Positions 17,757 through 27,264 of a DNA stretch of 64,000 nt are shown one piece after another. The position numbers and the translations under genes were made by a program. The notes beneath the pieces are model-generated. The model worked only from the letters and a program-made list of their open reading frames with translations. It did not search any database and was not told where the DNA came from. Location: assembly GCA_038525525.1 (NCBI GenBank), contig JBCBHO010000002.1, positions 620,001 to 684,000 on the forward strand. Reading direction: 5' to 3'. The DNA comes from Shimia_B sp038525525. Its GTDB lineage: Bacteria; Pseudomonadota; Alphaproteobacteria; Rhodobacterales; Rhodobacteraceae. The first letter of the stretch is position 1, and each line of letters begins with the position of its first letter.

Positions 17757-18113
17757 TACGCGCTGTGCATGGGCGGCCAATCAAGAGGTTCGTTTCCGCT
17801 TCAGAACGCACTGGCCATTTCGAAGCTGGCGAGATCTGGTCGGAATGATTGCCCTCGTAGGCGGCCCGAGGCCAAAAATGGGCCCTCGGGCTCGAAGCGG
17901 ACATCATAAGTACCGCTACGGCAACGATGCCTTTTGAGAATGAGAGCGGGAGCCGGAAGTCGCCGTACCGTCCAGACTGGTTTGGTCGTTCAGTGGCATG
18001 GACCGACGAATACTCGCCTTGTTTTTCATGCCGCGGGACTACCGAAGGCTTCCATCAGGACCTGCATCCCGGACCTAGGCTCTCCAATTAGCCACAACCA
18101 AGGCGCGCTGGAT
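17757..18113. other. 357-base intergenic region without a supported gene
   Basis: Lies between the tctE stop and the convergent LysR gene. Short frames are present on both strands, but none has a start signal or recognisable domain. The stretch 17860-17920 contains GGCCCGAGG and GGGCCCTCGGGC, which can form a GC-rich hairpin and may end tctE transcription. Confidence 0.4.
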
Positions 18114-19043
18114 CTAGACCTGAGGCGCATCGATGAGCGATTTGATTTGGTCGATGAGCCAGGTCTGGACGGCGCTATTGGCATCTCTCTTGTGCCGCAC
18201 TTCGTGGAGATTGAATTGCCCCACCTGAAAGGGAAGCGGTGCATAGGTCAGGTTGAAGCGTTCGGCATTCGTGATGGCGACCCGTTTCGGCAGTGTAACC
18301 ACCAGGTCGGTCTTTTCCACGATGGATAGCGCGGCAAAGAGCGACGGTATGATTGTGCGGATGTTGATTTTGTGGCCACCTTGCTGAATCGCATGGTCAA
18401 CCATGTCTTGAAAGAGGCGGTAAGGTGAAACAAGCAAATGCTCGGCCTGTGATAATGCCTCGACCGACACGGGTCCCTGCATGATCGGGTGATGCGCGCG
18501 TGCAGCCGTGACATAGCATTCGCTGCACAGTTGCTCGATGACAAACGCTTCGCCGGCATTCGCAGGAAAATCGAAATACCCGATGGCGACGTCGATCCGA
18601 CCGTCGACCAAGGCATCTAGGTCCTTGAGCCGGTAGGTGTGAATGCCAATACCGGGAATTAGAATTCTGAGTTTTTGGACGAACTCGGGAAGGAGTGTCG
18701 TCAGCTCGCAGTCGAAGGTGCCGATCTTCAAGGTCCGAACAGATCGTTCCGGTTCGAACTCGCCCTGGCCTTCAGGTGTATTGGAAATCAGGCTGACGAT
18801 GTTGCGTATCTTTGGCTCCAGAACCCGCGCGAACTCGGTGGGCTCAAGCCCGTGTGCGCGACGTAAATACAATGGATCATTATACAGCGTGCGCGAGCGC
18901 TTCAGCGCATGGCTGACCGCGGGTTGGGTCAGCCCCATTTGCTTCGCGACCGTCGTGGCCTTGCGATGGCGCATGCAACCAAGAAACACCATCAAGATGG
19001 TCGCGTCGACGCGCCTGATATCATTCCCGTTCATATCATTCAC
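18114..19043 (-). CDS. LysR family transcriptional regulator
   Basis: 309 residues, with possible starts at 19043 and 19034. The N-terminal helix-turn-helix region reads RKATTVAKQMGLTQPAVSHALKR, followed by the periplasmic-binding-like effector domain beginning RTLKIGTFDCELTTLLPEFVQKL. The lack of a normal LxxLR spacing and the phrase NDPLYLRRAHGLEPTEFA place it in the NodD/LinR-like part of the family. It appears intact. It is divergent from a decayed ABC permease/SnoaL operon, which it probably once regulated, so it may now be an orphan regulator. Confidence 0.85.
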   Translation of the reverse strand: MNDMNGNDIRRVDATILMVFLGCMRHRKATTVAKQMGLTQPAVSHALKRSRTLYNDPLYLRRAHGLEPTEFARVLEPKIRNIVSLISNTPEGQGEFEPERSVRTLKIGTFDCELTTLLPEFVQKLRILIPGIGIHTYRLKDLDALVDGRIDVAIGYFDFPANAGEAFVIEQLCSECYVTAARAHHPIMQGPVSVEALSQAEHLLVSPYRLFQDMVDHAIQQGGHKINIRTIIPSLFAALSIVEKTDLVVTLPKRVAITNAERFNLTYAPLPFQVGQFNLHEVRHKRDANSAVQTWLIDQIKSLIDAPQV

Positions 19044-19195
19044 AGAATGAATTCACGGAAGCGAAATTTCATGCTGGGCTAGCATGCGTCTCAGTGTTTG
19101 GTCGCGACGCTGATGACGCGTGTCCGACGGCACGCTGGTCGTCGGGCGTTCTCCATCGGAACGTGAAAGATTGCTCCAAAGTGGGTTCGCGTGCG

Positions 19196-19858
19196 TCTTT
19201 GACGGGGCACATCGCACCCGTCATCCTGCTCGGCCTCGCCATTGCGGTAGGCGTCAACCGCGTCCCGAAGATGCTCAAGGGCCCCACGATCGTCATCTCG
19301 CTGCTGCCGATGATTGTGACGCCGCTTGTGGGCGCGCTCATCCTCTTCTGGATGGTTGCTGTCGACGGCATCCTTGGCACCGCGATCCAGTGGCTTTTCA
19401 ACGGTCCAAACCCCAGCATGAAAGCCTCGACGCCACTTGTTTGGACGATGCTCATTTTCTACGGGATGTAGTCGTCCCTACCGTTCAGCTTCATCGTGCT
19501 CTGCGCAGGGCTCCAAACCGCGCCCTCGGACCAACTCGAAGCTGCGCAGATCGACGGGGCCACGAAGTGGTAGAGTATGCGCTTCATTGTCGTCCCGCAC
19601 CTCATGCCGCTTGTTGTCTTCATCACGCTCATCCAGCTCATGGACAATTTCCGGGTCTTCGAGCCGATCATCAGCTCTCAGGCGGAAAGCCACGCGCGGT
19701 CGCTCTCTTGGATCATCTACAGCGATCTCATCGCCGCCGGGAACCCGCTCTATGGCTCGGCCGGGGCGACCTCGATCCTCACGATCCTCGGGGTCGCGAT
19801 CCTTCTGACGCCGGTCCTCATCCGCACGTGGCGAGATTTCAACGGCAAGCTTCCCTAG
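19196..19858 (+). pseudogene. Decayed sugar-type (CUT1, MalF-like) ABC permease
   Basis: In one reading frame the translation runs through the permease hallmarks: VPKMLKGPTIVISLLPM, the VWTMLIFYGM segment, and the EAA-type loop LEAAQIDGATKW followed by MRFIVVPHLMPLVVFI. The frame is broken by TAG at 19469-19471 and TAG at 19571-19573; the second sits inside the conserved EAA loop. The 5' end is also missing: homology begins within an early membrane segment, with no start codon or N-terminal helix upstream. With truncation plus two stops it cannot make a working permease. Confidence 0.85.
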
Positions 19859-19867
19859 GGGGCTCTG

Positions 19868-20748
19868 ATGGCGGACAGATCAAACGCACGCATCTCCACT
19901 GGCAACGTCATCGCGATGGCGCTCGTGGCCCTCTGGCTCATCATGGCGGCCTTCCCGTTCCTCTGGACGATCTTGGGCTCCTTCAAAGTGCAGAGCGATT
20001 TCTTCCCGAAGGCCGATTGGACCTACGCCCTCACCGGCACCCGCACCCAGATCGAGACCGGTGCTGCCTTCATGCTGAACGGCTATGAGGGCGCCTGGAT
20101 TTAGGAATAATTCTGGCGCTCTGTCCTGAACACGGGGATCGTCGTGTTCTTTACTGTCGCAATCTCCCTCACGTTTGGAACGCTCGGCGGATACGCCCTC
20201 GCGCGGTCGGGTTTCAAATATGCGTTCTGGATCCTGATGGCCGCGCTTGTCTTACGCGCGATGCCGCACATCACGCTCGTCTCCGGCGACCTCCTGCCGT
20301 TCTTCGAATGGAATATCTGGGGTATCCTGCCGACGACGATCATCGTGCTCGTGGCGAAAAACCAGCCGTTTACGCTGTGGATCTGCATTCGTTTTTCATA
20401 AATATTATCAATGAGTTGGATGAAATCGCCATGGTCGACGGCTGCACTCGGCTCGAAGCGTTCCGGCGAGTGATCATCCCTGTCATGTGGCCCGGAGTGA
20501 TCACGACGGGGCTCTTTTCCCTCCTCCTCGCCTACAACGACTTCACCGTCACGCGGATGCTGCTTTCCCAGGAGAACAAGACGATCATCCCCAAGATCGC
20601 GTCCTTCCTCGGCTCCACCCGGGTGCAGGGCAATGTGATGTTCGCGTTGGCGGCAGTGGTCTCGGCGACCGTGCCGCTTGTGATCCTCGCGATGTTCTTC
20701 CAGCGCCAGATCGTGAGCGGCCTGACGGCAGGGGCCGTGAAAGGATGA
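19868..20748 (+). pseudogene. Decayed sugar-type (CUT1, MalG-like) ABC permease
   Basis: Starts with a plausible ATG (MADRSNARISTGNV, first membrane segment and FPFLWTILGSFK). It is interrupted by TAG at 20102-20104 and TAA at 20108-20110. It then continues in the same frame with FWRSVLNTGIVVFFTVAISL until about 20381, where a one-base loss shifts it to another frame that resumes at LHSFFINIINELDEIAMVDGCTRLEAF (the EAA loop). It ends at 20748. The second half is otherwise well conserved. Three lesions mean it is dead. The last bases overlap the next gene (ATGA), so the original operon was translationally coupled. Confidence 0.87.
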
Positions 20749-21788
20749 GCCTTGATGTGAGGGCGCCTGCGCGCAGCCGCGAGAGCGTCCATGATGCCAA
20801 CAAGCGCCGGATCGAGCCTCTTCGTCAGGCACTGCGGTCGTCCGATCTGGGGCGCGTCAGATATGCTCTGCTTGACATATTCGCGCCTGATGCCGTCATC
20901 CGGCTGGGCCATCCCTTTGGCGAGCTGACGGGCCCCGATGAGTTGTGGTCACAGGTCTACGCCCCTCTCTTCGCAGCCATGCCTGACATGGAGCGTGCGG
21001 ATTTCATGGTCATGGTAGGCCCCCGTCGGGGCGGTCGCGAGGCCGGTGATTGGGTCGGCCTTGGCGACAACATCTTCGGGACCCACCGCGCGCCTTGGCT
21101 GGGCATTCCAGCGACCAGGCGCGCGACCTTCCTGCGCTACCTCAAATACCTACGCATCGAGGGTGGACGCGTGGTGGAGATGGAGGGACTCTGGGACATC
21201 CCGCAATTGATGCTTCAGGCGGGCGCCTGGCCCATGGCGCCGCAGCTGGGGTTGGACTGGCTTTGCCCCGGTCCGGCTCATGGCACGGGGGTCATCACCG
21301 TCGCACATGATGCCCACAAGGCCGATGCCTCGGTTCAACTCGTCTAGGACATGCTCCATGACCTCAAGCCGGGCACTGCGGCCACCTCTGAGCGTGGCCA
21401 CGGTGAATTCTGGCATCCCATTGCCGTCTGGTGCGGACCCACGGGTCTCGGCACAGCGCGGGGGCACGCGGCCATAGCGGGCCTCATCTTCAAGCAATTC
21501 CGCGATCGGGTCTCCGACAACATCCGCCAGATCAAAGAAGGCGTCTTTTTCGGTGACCACGATTCCGTCGCCTTCACCGGGTGGCCCTCTGGCACCGCCA
21601 TCCACTCCGGCGACGGGTTCTTGGGGCTCGCGCCCACGGGCCGGCGCATCACTCGGCTTAGCCTCGATTTCTGTCGCGTGGAGCGCGGCTTCGTGAAGGA
21701 CTGCTGGGTCATCGTCGACATGCTAGACCTCTACCGTCAGCTTGGCATAGGCGTCTTCGCGCGGACCCGCATGAAGACCCAGCGATGA
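20745..21788 (+). pseudogene. SnoaL/polyketide-cyclase-like protein, interrupted by an in-frame TAG
   Basis: A 348-codon frame made of two SnoaL (NTF2-like) halves. The first half includes GELTGPDELWSQVYAPLFAAMPDM and GDWVGLGDNIFGT; the second includes GWPSGTAIHSGDGFLGLAPTGRR and the ending VDMLDLYRQLGIGVFARTRM. A TAG at 21345-21347 splits it between the halves, just before DMLHDLKPG, exactly where the neighbouring paralogue reads IDMLTHMKR. Everything else is in one frame. It is coupled to the permease remnant (ATGA at 20745) and to the next paralogue (ATGA at 21785). Either a recent pseudogene or two separately translated fragments. Confidence 0.8.
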
Positions 21789-22838
21789 GCGACCCGCATA
21801 CCCGGAACAAGACCGCTCTCGCGCCTCTTCGTGCAGCGATGGTCGACTTTGACGAAGCGGGCGTGCGCACGGCTCTGGGCGCGCTCATCTCCCCCAGCGC
21901 CGTCGTCCACATGCCCCATCCTCTGGGAGACATGAAAGGGGCAGACGCGCTCTACGAGACCCGCTACGACCTCCCTCTTCGCGGCCATGGCAGATCTCGG
22001 ACGGCGCGACTGGATCGTCATGGGCGGGCCCGATGAGCATGAGGGCGATTGGGTCGGCTGCGGCGGGCACTATGTCGGAATTTTTGTGGGCTCTTGGCTC
22101 GATATCCCGCCACCCGGCCATCTCACACATAGGCGGTTCCACGAATTCAATCGCTTCGAGTGCGGACGCATCGTGAGCATTCAGACGCTTTGGGACATCG
22201 CCGAAGTGATGATGCAGGCGCAGGCGTGGCCCTTGGCGGCGTCACTCGGCCTCGAATTCTGCATTCCCGGCCCCGCGACCCAGGACGGCATCGTGCCGGG
22301 ACCCTGGGAGAGCGAGAAGGCGACGTCCTCCCAACGCCACATCATCGATATGCTCACCCACATGAAGCGCTACCCGAGCCAGGGCGGCCCCGAAATCATG
22401 GAGATGGACCGTTTCTGGCACGAGCGTATGAACTGGTACGGCCCTGCCGGTATTGGCACAGGGCGCGGCATTGCGGGGTTTCGCAACTGGCACCAGATCC
22501 CCTTGCTGAACGGAATGGCTGACCGCCGCACATACGTTGATGAAATCATCTACCATGTCTTTGGTGACGGGGATTACGCGGCAGTGACCGGCTGGCCGAA
22601 CATGATCCAGACCTTAGCCCAGGACGGTTGGTTGGGCATCGCGCCGAGCGGTCAGAGATTTACCAGTCGATCTCTGGACTTCTGGCGCATCGAAGACGGA
22701 AAAATTCGTGAGAACTGGGTGATGGTCGACATGCTAGATATCTATCGCCAACTCGGAGTCGACGTCTTTGCGCGCATGCGAAAGGTCAACAAACGACGCG
22801 TCGCAGGTCGCCTGCCCTTCTCGATGGGCGAGGTCTAG
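21785..22838 (+). pseudogene. Second SnoaL-like paralogue, frameshifted near its 5' end
   Basis: The frame from ATG 21785 reads MSDPHTRNKTALAPL to GADALYETRYD, then loses register at about 21968-21980. The rest (LFAAMADLGRRDW to the stop at 22836-22838) is in another frame. Alignment by eye with the preceding paralogue (YAPLFAAMPDM) shows that one base is missing. The downstream part is intact for about 280 codons, including GDWVGCGGHYVG, DMLTHMKRYPSQGGPEI, FWHERMNWYGPAGIGTGRG and a VDMLDIYRQLGVDVFARMRK ending. Translation might restart at ATG 21987, but the first quarter of the domain would be lost. Confidence 0.8.
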
Positions 22839-23088
22839 ATCGGGCGACCGCCGGTTTTCGTGCAATGTGCACAGGAACGACATCCAGATCGTTTTTACGA
22901 GCCGACGCGCCGCACTGCAGACAATGGGTGATGCGGTGAGCGGCAACTTTGGGGCGTGAATCTCTGTAATGTGAGACGGTCATTTGCTTTGAGGCAATAC
23001 TCGGCAGAGCTCAAGCTGCGAAGATGGAAGCACGAGGGGCAAGGCCCACGTAAAGTTTCACCAGTAAAAAAACATGCTTCGTGAAAAG

Positions 23089-23178
23089 TGGCGGAGACGA
23101 AGGGATTCGAACCCTCGAGACGGTTTCCCGCCTACTCCCTTAGCAGGGGAGCGCCTTCGACCACTCGGCCACGTCTCC
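23089..23178 (-). tRNA. tRNA-Ser (anticodon GCU)
   Basis: A 90-base gene on the minus strand, including an encoded CCA (23089-23091). The 5' GGAGACG pairs with CGTCTCC at the 3' side, the anticodon loop is CTGCTAA (anticodon GCT), a long variable arm typical of serine tRNAs is present, and the T loop is GGTTCGAATCC. Its 3' end faces the decayed ABC/SnoaL region. The 250 bases between 22839 and 23088 hold no gene. Confidence 0.97.
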
Positions 23179-23302
23179 GTCGACCGTCCTATGGGTTTGA
23201 CCTCGACCCTGCAAGCGTTTTGCAGGGCAGGATCGGAAGGGAGATCAGCGAGCCGTCAATGCACTGAAGAGCCTGCCCAACCGGCCGCCGCCGTACGCGG
23301 GC

Positions 23303-24105
23303 TCAGTCGAAATCGGCCGGCGAGTGGCGCTCTTTCATGTGCTTGAGATCCTCGCCGAAGACCCGATTCACCCGCCGCCCGCGCTGCACGGCCGGGCGCG
23401 CGTCGATGGCCTTGGCCCAGCGCATCACGTGGGCGTAGCTTTCCACGTCGAGGAACTCCGCCGCGCCATATAGCCGCCCCAGCACGAGCTGCCCGTACCA
23501 GGACCAGATCGCAATGTCGGCGATGGAATAGCTCCCCGCCATCCACTCGGTCTCGCCCAGGTGCCTGTCGAGCACGTCGAGCTGGCGCTTCGTCTCCATC
23601 GCGTAGCGATTGATCGGGTATTCGAACTTCTCCGGCGCGTAGGCGTAGAAATGGCCGAAGCCGCCGCCGAGAAAGGGCGCAGATCCCATCTGCCAAAAGA
23701 GCCAGCTCAGCATCTCCGTGCGTGGGCTCCCGAGGAAGGCGTCGAAGCGTTCGGCGAGATGCAGCATGATCGCCGCGCTCTCGAAGACGCGGCCCTCGGG
23801 CCCGGTCATGGCGGGGATCTTCGAATTCGGGTTCACCTCCACGAAGCCCGAGCCGAACTGGTCGCCCTCGCCGATATCGATGAGCCAAGCGTCGTATTCC
23901 GCGTCATGCCCCGCCTCGATCAGCTCCTCAAAGAGCACGGTCACCTTCACGCCGTTGGGCGTGGCCAGCGAGTAGAGCTGGTAGGGATGCTCCCCCACGG
24001 GCAGGTCCTTGTCATGGGTCTTGCCTGCGACGGGGCGGTTGATGCTGGCGAATTTCCGCCGCTGGCGGCGTCCCAGGTCCAGACTTTGGGGGGCTCGTAG
24101 GTCAT
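23303..24105 (-). pseudogene. yghU: YghU-type glutathione S-transferase with a frameshift near the N-terminus
   Basis: The core frame (232 codons from a GTG at 23998) is an intact glutathione-transferase: thioredoxin fold with YQLYSLATPNGVKVTVLFEEL and NPNSKIPAMTG, then FESAAIMLHLAERF and the helical domain with YSIADIAIWSWYG. Full-length YghU proteins carry about 38 more N-terminal residues, and these are encoded upstream from ATG 24105 (MTYEPPKVWTWDAASGG) but in another frame. One base is missing in a short A run (T run at 24053-24055 on the plus strand), after which KFASINRPVAG would read on correctly. Either a real lesion or a sequencing error. An AAGGA lies ahead of the GTG, so the core might still be made. 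Confidence 0.75.
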
Positions 24106-24209
24106 GGCGTCTTCCTTGTGGCGGTTGCCCTCAAAGATGGGGCGGGCGCCGGGAAGACAAGGCGCGCGGGAGGGCTGTGCCCCCGCGCACGCATGGGACG
24201 CGCCTCGCG

Positions 24210-25775
24210 TCAGAAGAGCTCGAAATCCGTGTCGAAGGAGACCGAGACCCCGACGGAGTAGTCATCCTGCGCCAAAAGCCCGCCTATGCCACGCAGGCCC
24301 GCCGCGTTGGTTGCATAGACATCGATCGCCATCCCGTCTCCGGGCAGGATATAGCGGGCGCCCGCGCTGATGACCTCGTCGGCCCCGTCCACGTAAGTGT
24401 ATTCGAAGATGCCCTGCATGCGCTCGGTCAGGTCGAGCGTGAGGCCGCTGCCGAGCCCGGTGATCTCGTCATCGCCGAAGAGCCCGGTGGCGAGGTTCAC
24501 CCGGCCATAGAGCGCTGGCGCGATCTGGCGACCGGCGAGGAGGCTCGCATAGGCTACGCCCACGGTGGGTTTTCCCGTGTCGCGCCCCACGAGCGTGTGA
24601 AGCCCGAGAGAGAGGGGGTCCCCGTCGGCCTCGCTCAGGGGCTGCCAGCGCCCGCCGATGAGGAAGCGGACACCCTCGTCGTCTCCGGCGCGGAAGGGAT
24701 TTGCATCCTCGAGGTCATACTGCTCGAAATAGGTCTCGTACTGCCAATGCGGGTCCGCGGAGATGACGAAGCCCGCCAGGGCCTGCCCACCGCTATGGCC
24801 GCCTCCCACGAGGCGCAGGCGATCGGTGCCCACGGTCTCCGGGCTCAGGACGCTGAACCCGTCGCCGAAGGCCAGCGTCCGCGGCTGCGGCCCCGCCCCG
24901 TGGCGGAAGCGCGGCGCGCTCTGGCCCTGGCGGCTCGGGCGGTAGTCGAGGTTTACCCCGATGACGGCATCGCCGCCCTCCCCGGGAAAGACCATGTCGC
25001 TCAGGATGCGCGTGTTGGAGAAGGCGTTGGTGGCGAAGACGTCCAGCGCGAGGTCGGCTGTGAGCGCATAGCGCCCGCCGAAGGTGTATATTTCATCGCC
25101 CCCGTCGTCGTCGAACTGATCGCCCTCGCGAAAGAGTGCCTTGGCCGCGCCGTAGAATTCCAGCCGATTTGTAGGCCGGAAGGTCGCCCCGAGGCCCACC
25201 GCATAGCGCTGCCCCACGCCGCTCACGGTGCCGAACTCTTCGGGCCCCACCGTGGCCGAGACGGCGCCGGTGAGCGTGAGCTGGTCGCTCAGCGCGTAGG
25301 TCACAGGGAGCGCGGCCCGCGCGAGGACGAAATCTTCGTCCTCGTCGATGATCTCCTGACTGTAGCGGAAGCCGCCGACGCTGCCGTGGAGTGCTGCGTC
25401 CCAGATGGGCCCCTCCCGCAGCGCGAAGGAGGAGTTGAAGGCGAGACCGGCGAAGGTGAGGTTCCCGGTGGTGCCGTTCACGGGCATCCGGGGCGGATCG
25501 TCGAAGGCCTGTATCTCAAAGCCATAGGTCGCCTGCCAGCCGGCGGGACGCCATGTGAGGCCGCCGCTGTAGGATTGCGTACCCGTGCCATCGCCCTCGG
25601 TGCTGAAGGTGGAGCCCACACGCATGGAGAAGGAGCCCTCGGGGATCACCGTGCCGAGCTGAAAGCCGGGAAATTTCAAGATGCCCGCCGGCGTGAGCTC
25701 CTCGGAGCCCTGCGCGGACACGAAGAGCGGCAGCGCCACCCCACCGCAAAGAATACCAAGAACCGCCCGTCTCAT
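24210..25775 (-). CDS. Outer-membrane beta-barrel protein of unknown function
   Basis: 521 residues from ATG 25775, which starts a signal peptide (MRRAVLGILCGGVALPLFVSAQG); a 58-codon upstream extension is not supported. The body is a long run of amphipathic strands of 8-12 residues alternating with Gly/Asp-rich turns (for example FSMRVGSTFSTEGDG, YALSDQLTLTGAVSATVG), and the chain ends in a C-terminal Phe (DFELF), the usual outer-membrane insertion signal. I expect an outer-membrane barrel of some 20 or more strands. I do not recognise a specific family with certainty; YjbH-like barrels are one possibility. Single gene, no clear operon partner. Confidence 0.65.
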   Translation of the reverse strand: MRRAVLGILCGGVALPLFVSAQGSEELTPAGILKFPGFQLGTVIPEGSFSMRVGSTFSTEGDGTGTQSYSGGLTWRPAGWQATYGFEIQAFDDPPRMPVNGTTGNLTFAGLAFNSSFALREGPIWDAALHGSVGGFRYSQEIIDEDEDFVLARAALPVTYALSDQLTLTGAVSATVGPEEFGTVSGVGQRYAVGLGATFRPTNRLEFYGAAKALFREGDQFDDDGGDEIYTFGGRYALTADLALDVFATNAFSNTRILSDMVFPGEGGDAVIGVNLDYRPSRQGQSAPRFRHGAGPQPRTLAFGDGFSVLSPETVGTDRLRLVGGGHSGGQALAGFVISADPHWQYETYFEQYDLEDANPFRAGDDEGVRFLIGGRWQPLSEADGDPLSLGLHTLVGRDTGKPTVGVAYASLLAGRQIAPALYGRVNLATGLFGDDEITGLGSGLTLDLTERMQGIFEYTYVDGADEVISAGARYILPGDGMAIDVYATNAAGLRGIGGLLAQDDYSVGVSVSFDTDFELF

Positions 25776-26085
25776 ATCCTGCCTCGTTTTTTGTTTGTTG
25801 TGGGCAAGATACCGCAGCGGGGGCTCTGCCCCCACACCCGATTGCGGCGGGCGCAGAAATGGTACCGGTGTGGGGACGTCGCACCACACCCGCCTGTGCT
25901 GGTCAGGGTGGCCTGAGCGGCCGCTCATGCCCCTCAATGGTCGAAACACAGCCGCCGGGGCTGATGGTTACTCTCGATGGGAGTGTGAACGCCCAGTTCA
26001 CTGGCCTTGCGCTGCGCGTCTACCTCGCCGGAGAAAGGGGAAACGCACCGACCACTGCAACGGCAGCGGGGTGGTCGGCTCTGGT
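25776..26085. other. 310-base intergenic region
   Basis: Holds the leader of the barrel gene (left) and the 3' flank of ychF (right). No convincing gene. The GGGGGCTCTGCCCCCA stretch at 25818-25833 can form a short GC-rich hairpin. Open frames that cross the region are antisense extensions of the barrel gene. Confidence 0.4.
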
Positions 26086-27183
26086 TCAGGTGTTGAAGAG
26101 GAAATGCAGGACGTCCCCGTCTTTCACCTCGTAAGCCTTGCCTTCGGCGCGCATCTTGCCCGCCTCCTTGGCCTTGTTCTCCCCGCCGAGCGATACGTAG
26201 TCGTCGTAAGCGATGGTTTCGGCGCGGATAAACCCCTTCTCGAAGTCACCGTGGATGACCCCTGCAGCCTGCGGGGCCCGCGTGCCTTCCGGGATGGTCC
26301 AGGCGCGGCTCTCCTTGGGGCCCGCGGTGAAGTAGGTCTGGAGGTTCAGAAGGTCGTAGCCTGCGCGGATCAGCCGGTCCAGACCTGCCTCCTCGAGCCC
26401 CATTTCCTCAAGGAATTCAGCGGCCTCCTCGGCATCGAGCTGGCTGATTTCTTCCTCGATCTGGGCCGAGATGATCACGTGTCCCGCGCCCTGCTCTGCG
26501 GCCATGGCGGCCACCTTGGCGGAGAAATCGTTACCGTCGGCCGCCGATCCCTCATCGACATTGCACACGTAAAGCACGGGCTTCGTCGTCAGCAACTGCA
26601 GCATCCGCCACGCCTTGGCATCCTCGGCGTCGACCTCGACCGTCCGCGCCGGACGCCCGGCCTCGAGCGCCTCCTGAGCGGCGGCGAGCAGCCGCTCCTG
26701 CTGGGCGGCCTCCTTGTCGTTGCCCTTGAGCTTCCTCACCAAATTGGCGCGACGTTTCTCGATCGACTCAAGATCGGCGAGCATCAGCTCCGTCTCGATG
26801 ACGTCGGCATCCTCTACCGGGTCGACGCGCCCTTCCACGTGGGTGACGTCGCCGTCCTCAAAGCAGCGCAGCACATGAGCGATGGCGTCCACCTCCCGGA
26901 TGTTGGCGAGGAACTGGTTGCCCAGCCCCTCCCCTTTGGAGGCCCCCTTCACGAGGCCCGCGATGTCCACGAAGGTCATTCGCGCCGGGATCACCTGCCG
27001 GGAGGCGTTGATCTCCGCGAGCCGGTCGAGCCGGGTATCCGGGACCGCCACGTCGCCCACGTTGGGCTCGATGGTGCAAAACGGGAAGTTCGCGGCCTGC
27101 GCCGCGGCGGTCTTGGTCAAAGCGTTGAAAAGGGTGGATTTTCCCACGTTGGGAAGCCCGACGATACCCATCTTGAAACCCAT
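26086..27183 (-). CDS. ychF: Redox-regulated ATPase/GTPase YchF (OLA1 family)
   Basis: 365 residues, the usual length. P-loop GLPNVGKST at residues 9-17, switch region FCTIEPNVGDVAVPD, G3 DIAGLVKGASKGEGLG, and a G4 element VCNVDE that departs from the GTP-specific NKxD as expected for this ATP-preferring family. The C-terminal TGS domain ends IPEGTRAPQAAGVIHGDFEKGFIRAE and DVLHFLFNT. Cytosolic, ribosome-associated and linked to stress and redox responses. Single-gene unit. Confidence 0.97.
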   Translation of the reverse strand: MGFKMGIVGLPNVGKSTLFNALTKTAAAQAANFPFCTIEPNVGDVAVPDTRLDRLAEINASRQVIPARMTFVDIAGLVKGASKGEGLGNQFLANIREVDAIAHVLRCFEDGDVTHVEGRVDPVEDADVIETELMLADLESIEKRRANLVRKLKGNDKEAAQQERLLAAAQEALEAGRPARTVEVDAEDAKAWRMLQLLTTKPVLYVCNVDEGSAADGNDFSAKVAAMAAEQGAGHVIISAQIEEEISQLDAEEAAEFLEEMGLEEAGLDRLIRAGYDLLNLQTYFTAGPKESRAWTIPEGTRAPQAAGVIHGDFEKGFIRAETIAYDDYVSLGGENKAKEAGKMRAEGKAYEVKDGDVLHFLFNT

Positions 27184-27264
27184 GGCGCGCTCCCCCGTTT
27201 CTCCGCGGCTTGCCTGGCGCGCTCCCTACGGAGAAACTCGGCCGGAAACAAGGAGGGCCGCGCC

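Noticed and set aside
17934..18329. 131-codon plus-strand frame overlapping the LysR gene
   Set aside because: Mostly antisense to a clear LysR protein; the non-overlapping part has no features.
20498..20504. Single TGATCAC words inside genes (20498, 26472, 34170)
   Set aside because: Unpaired and within coding sequence; they lack the second box at 20-21 bp and are expected by chance.
19469..21347. Amber-codon recoding: TAG in the frames of three successive genes
   Set aside because: TAG also serves as the ordinary stop in intact genes here (for example at 2799-2801 and 3838-3840), and the same operon also has a TAA and two frameshifts, so pseudogene decay explains it better.
24009..25916. 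635-codon plus-strand frame opposite the barrel gene
   Set aside because: Mirror frame; the minus-strand gene has a signal peptide, barrel strands and a terminal Phe.
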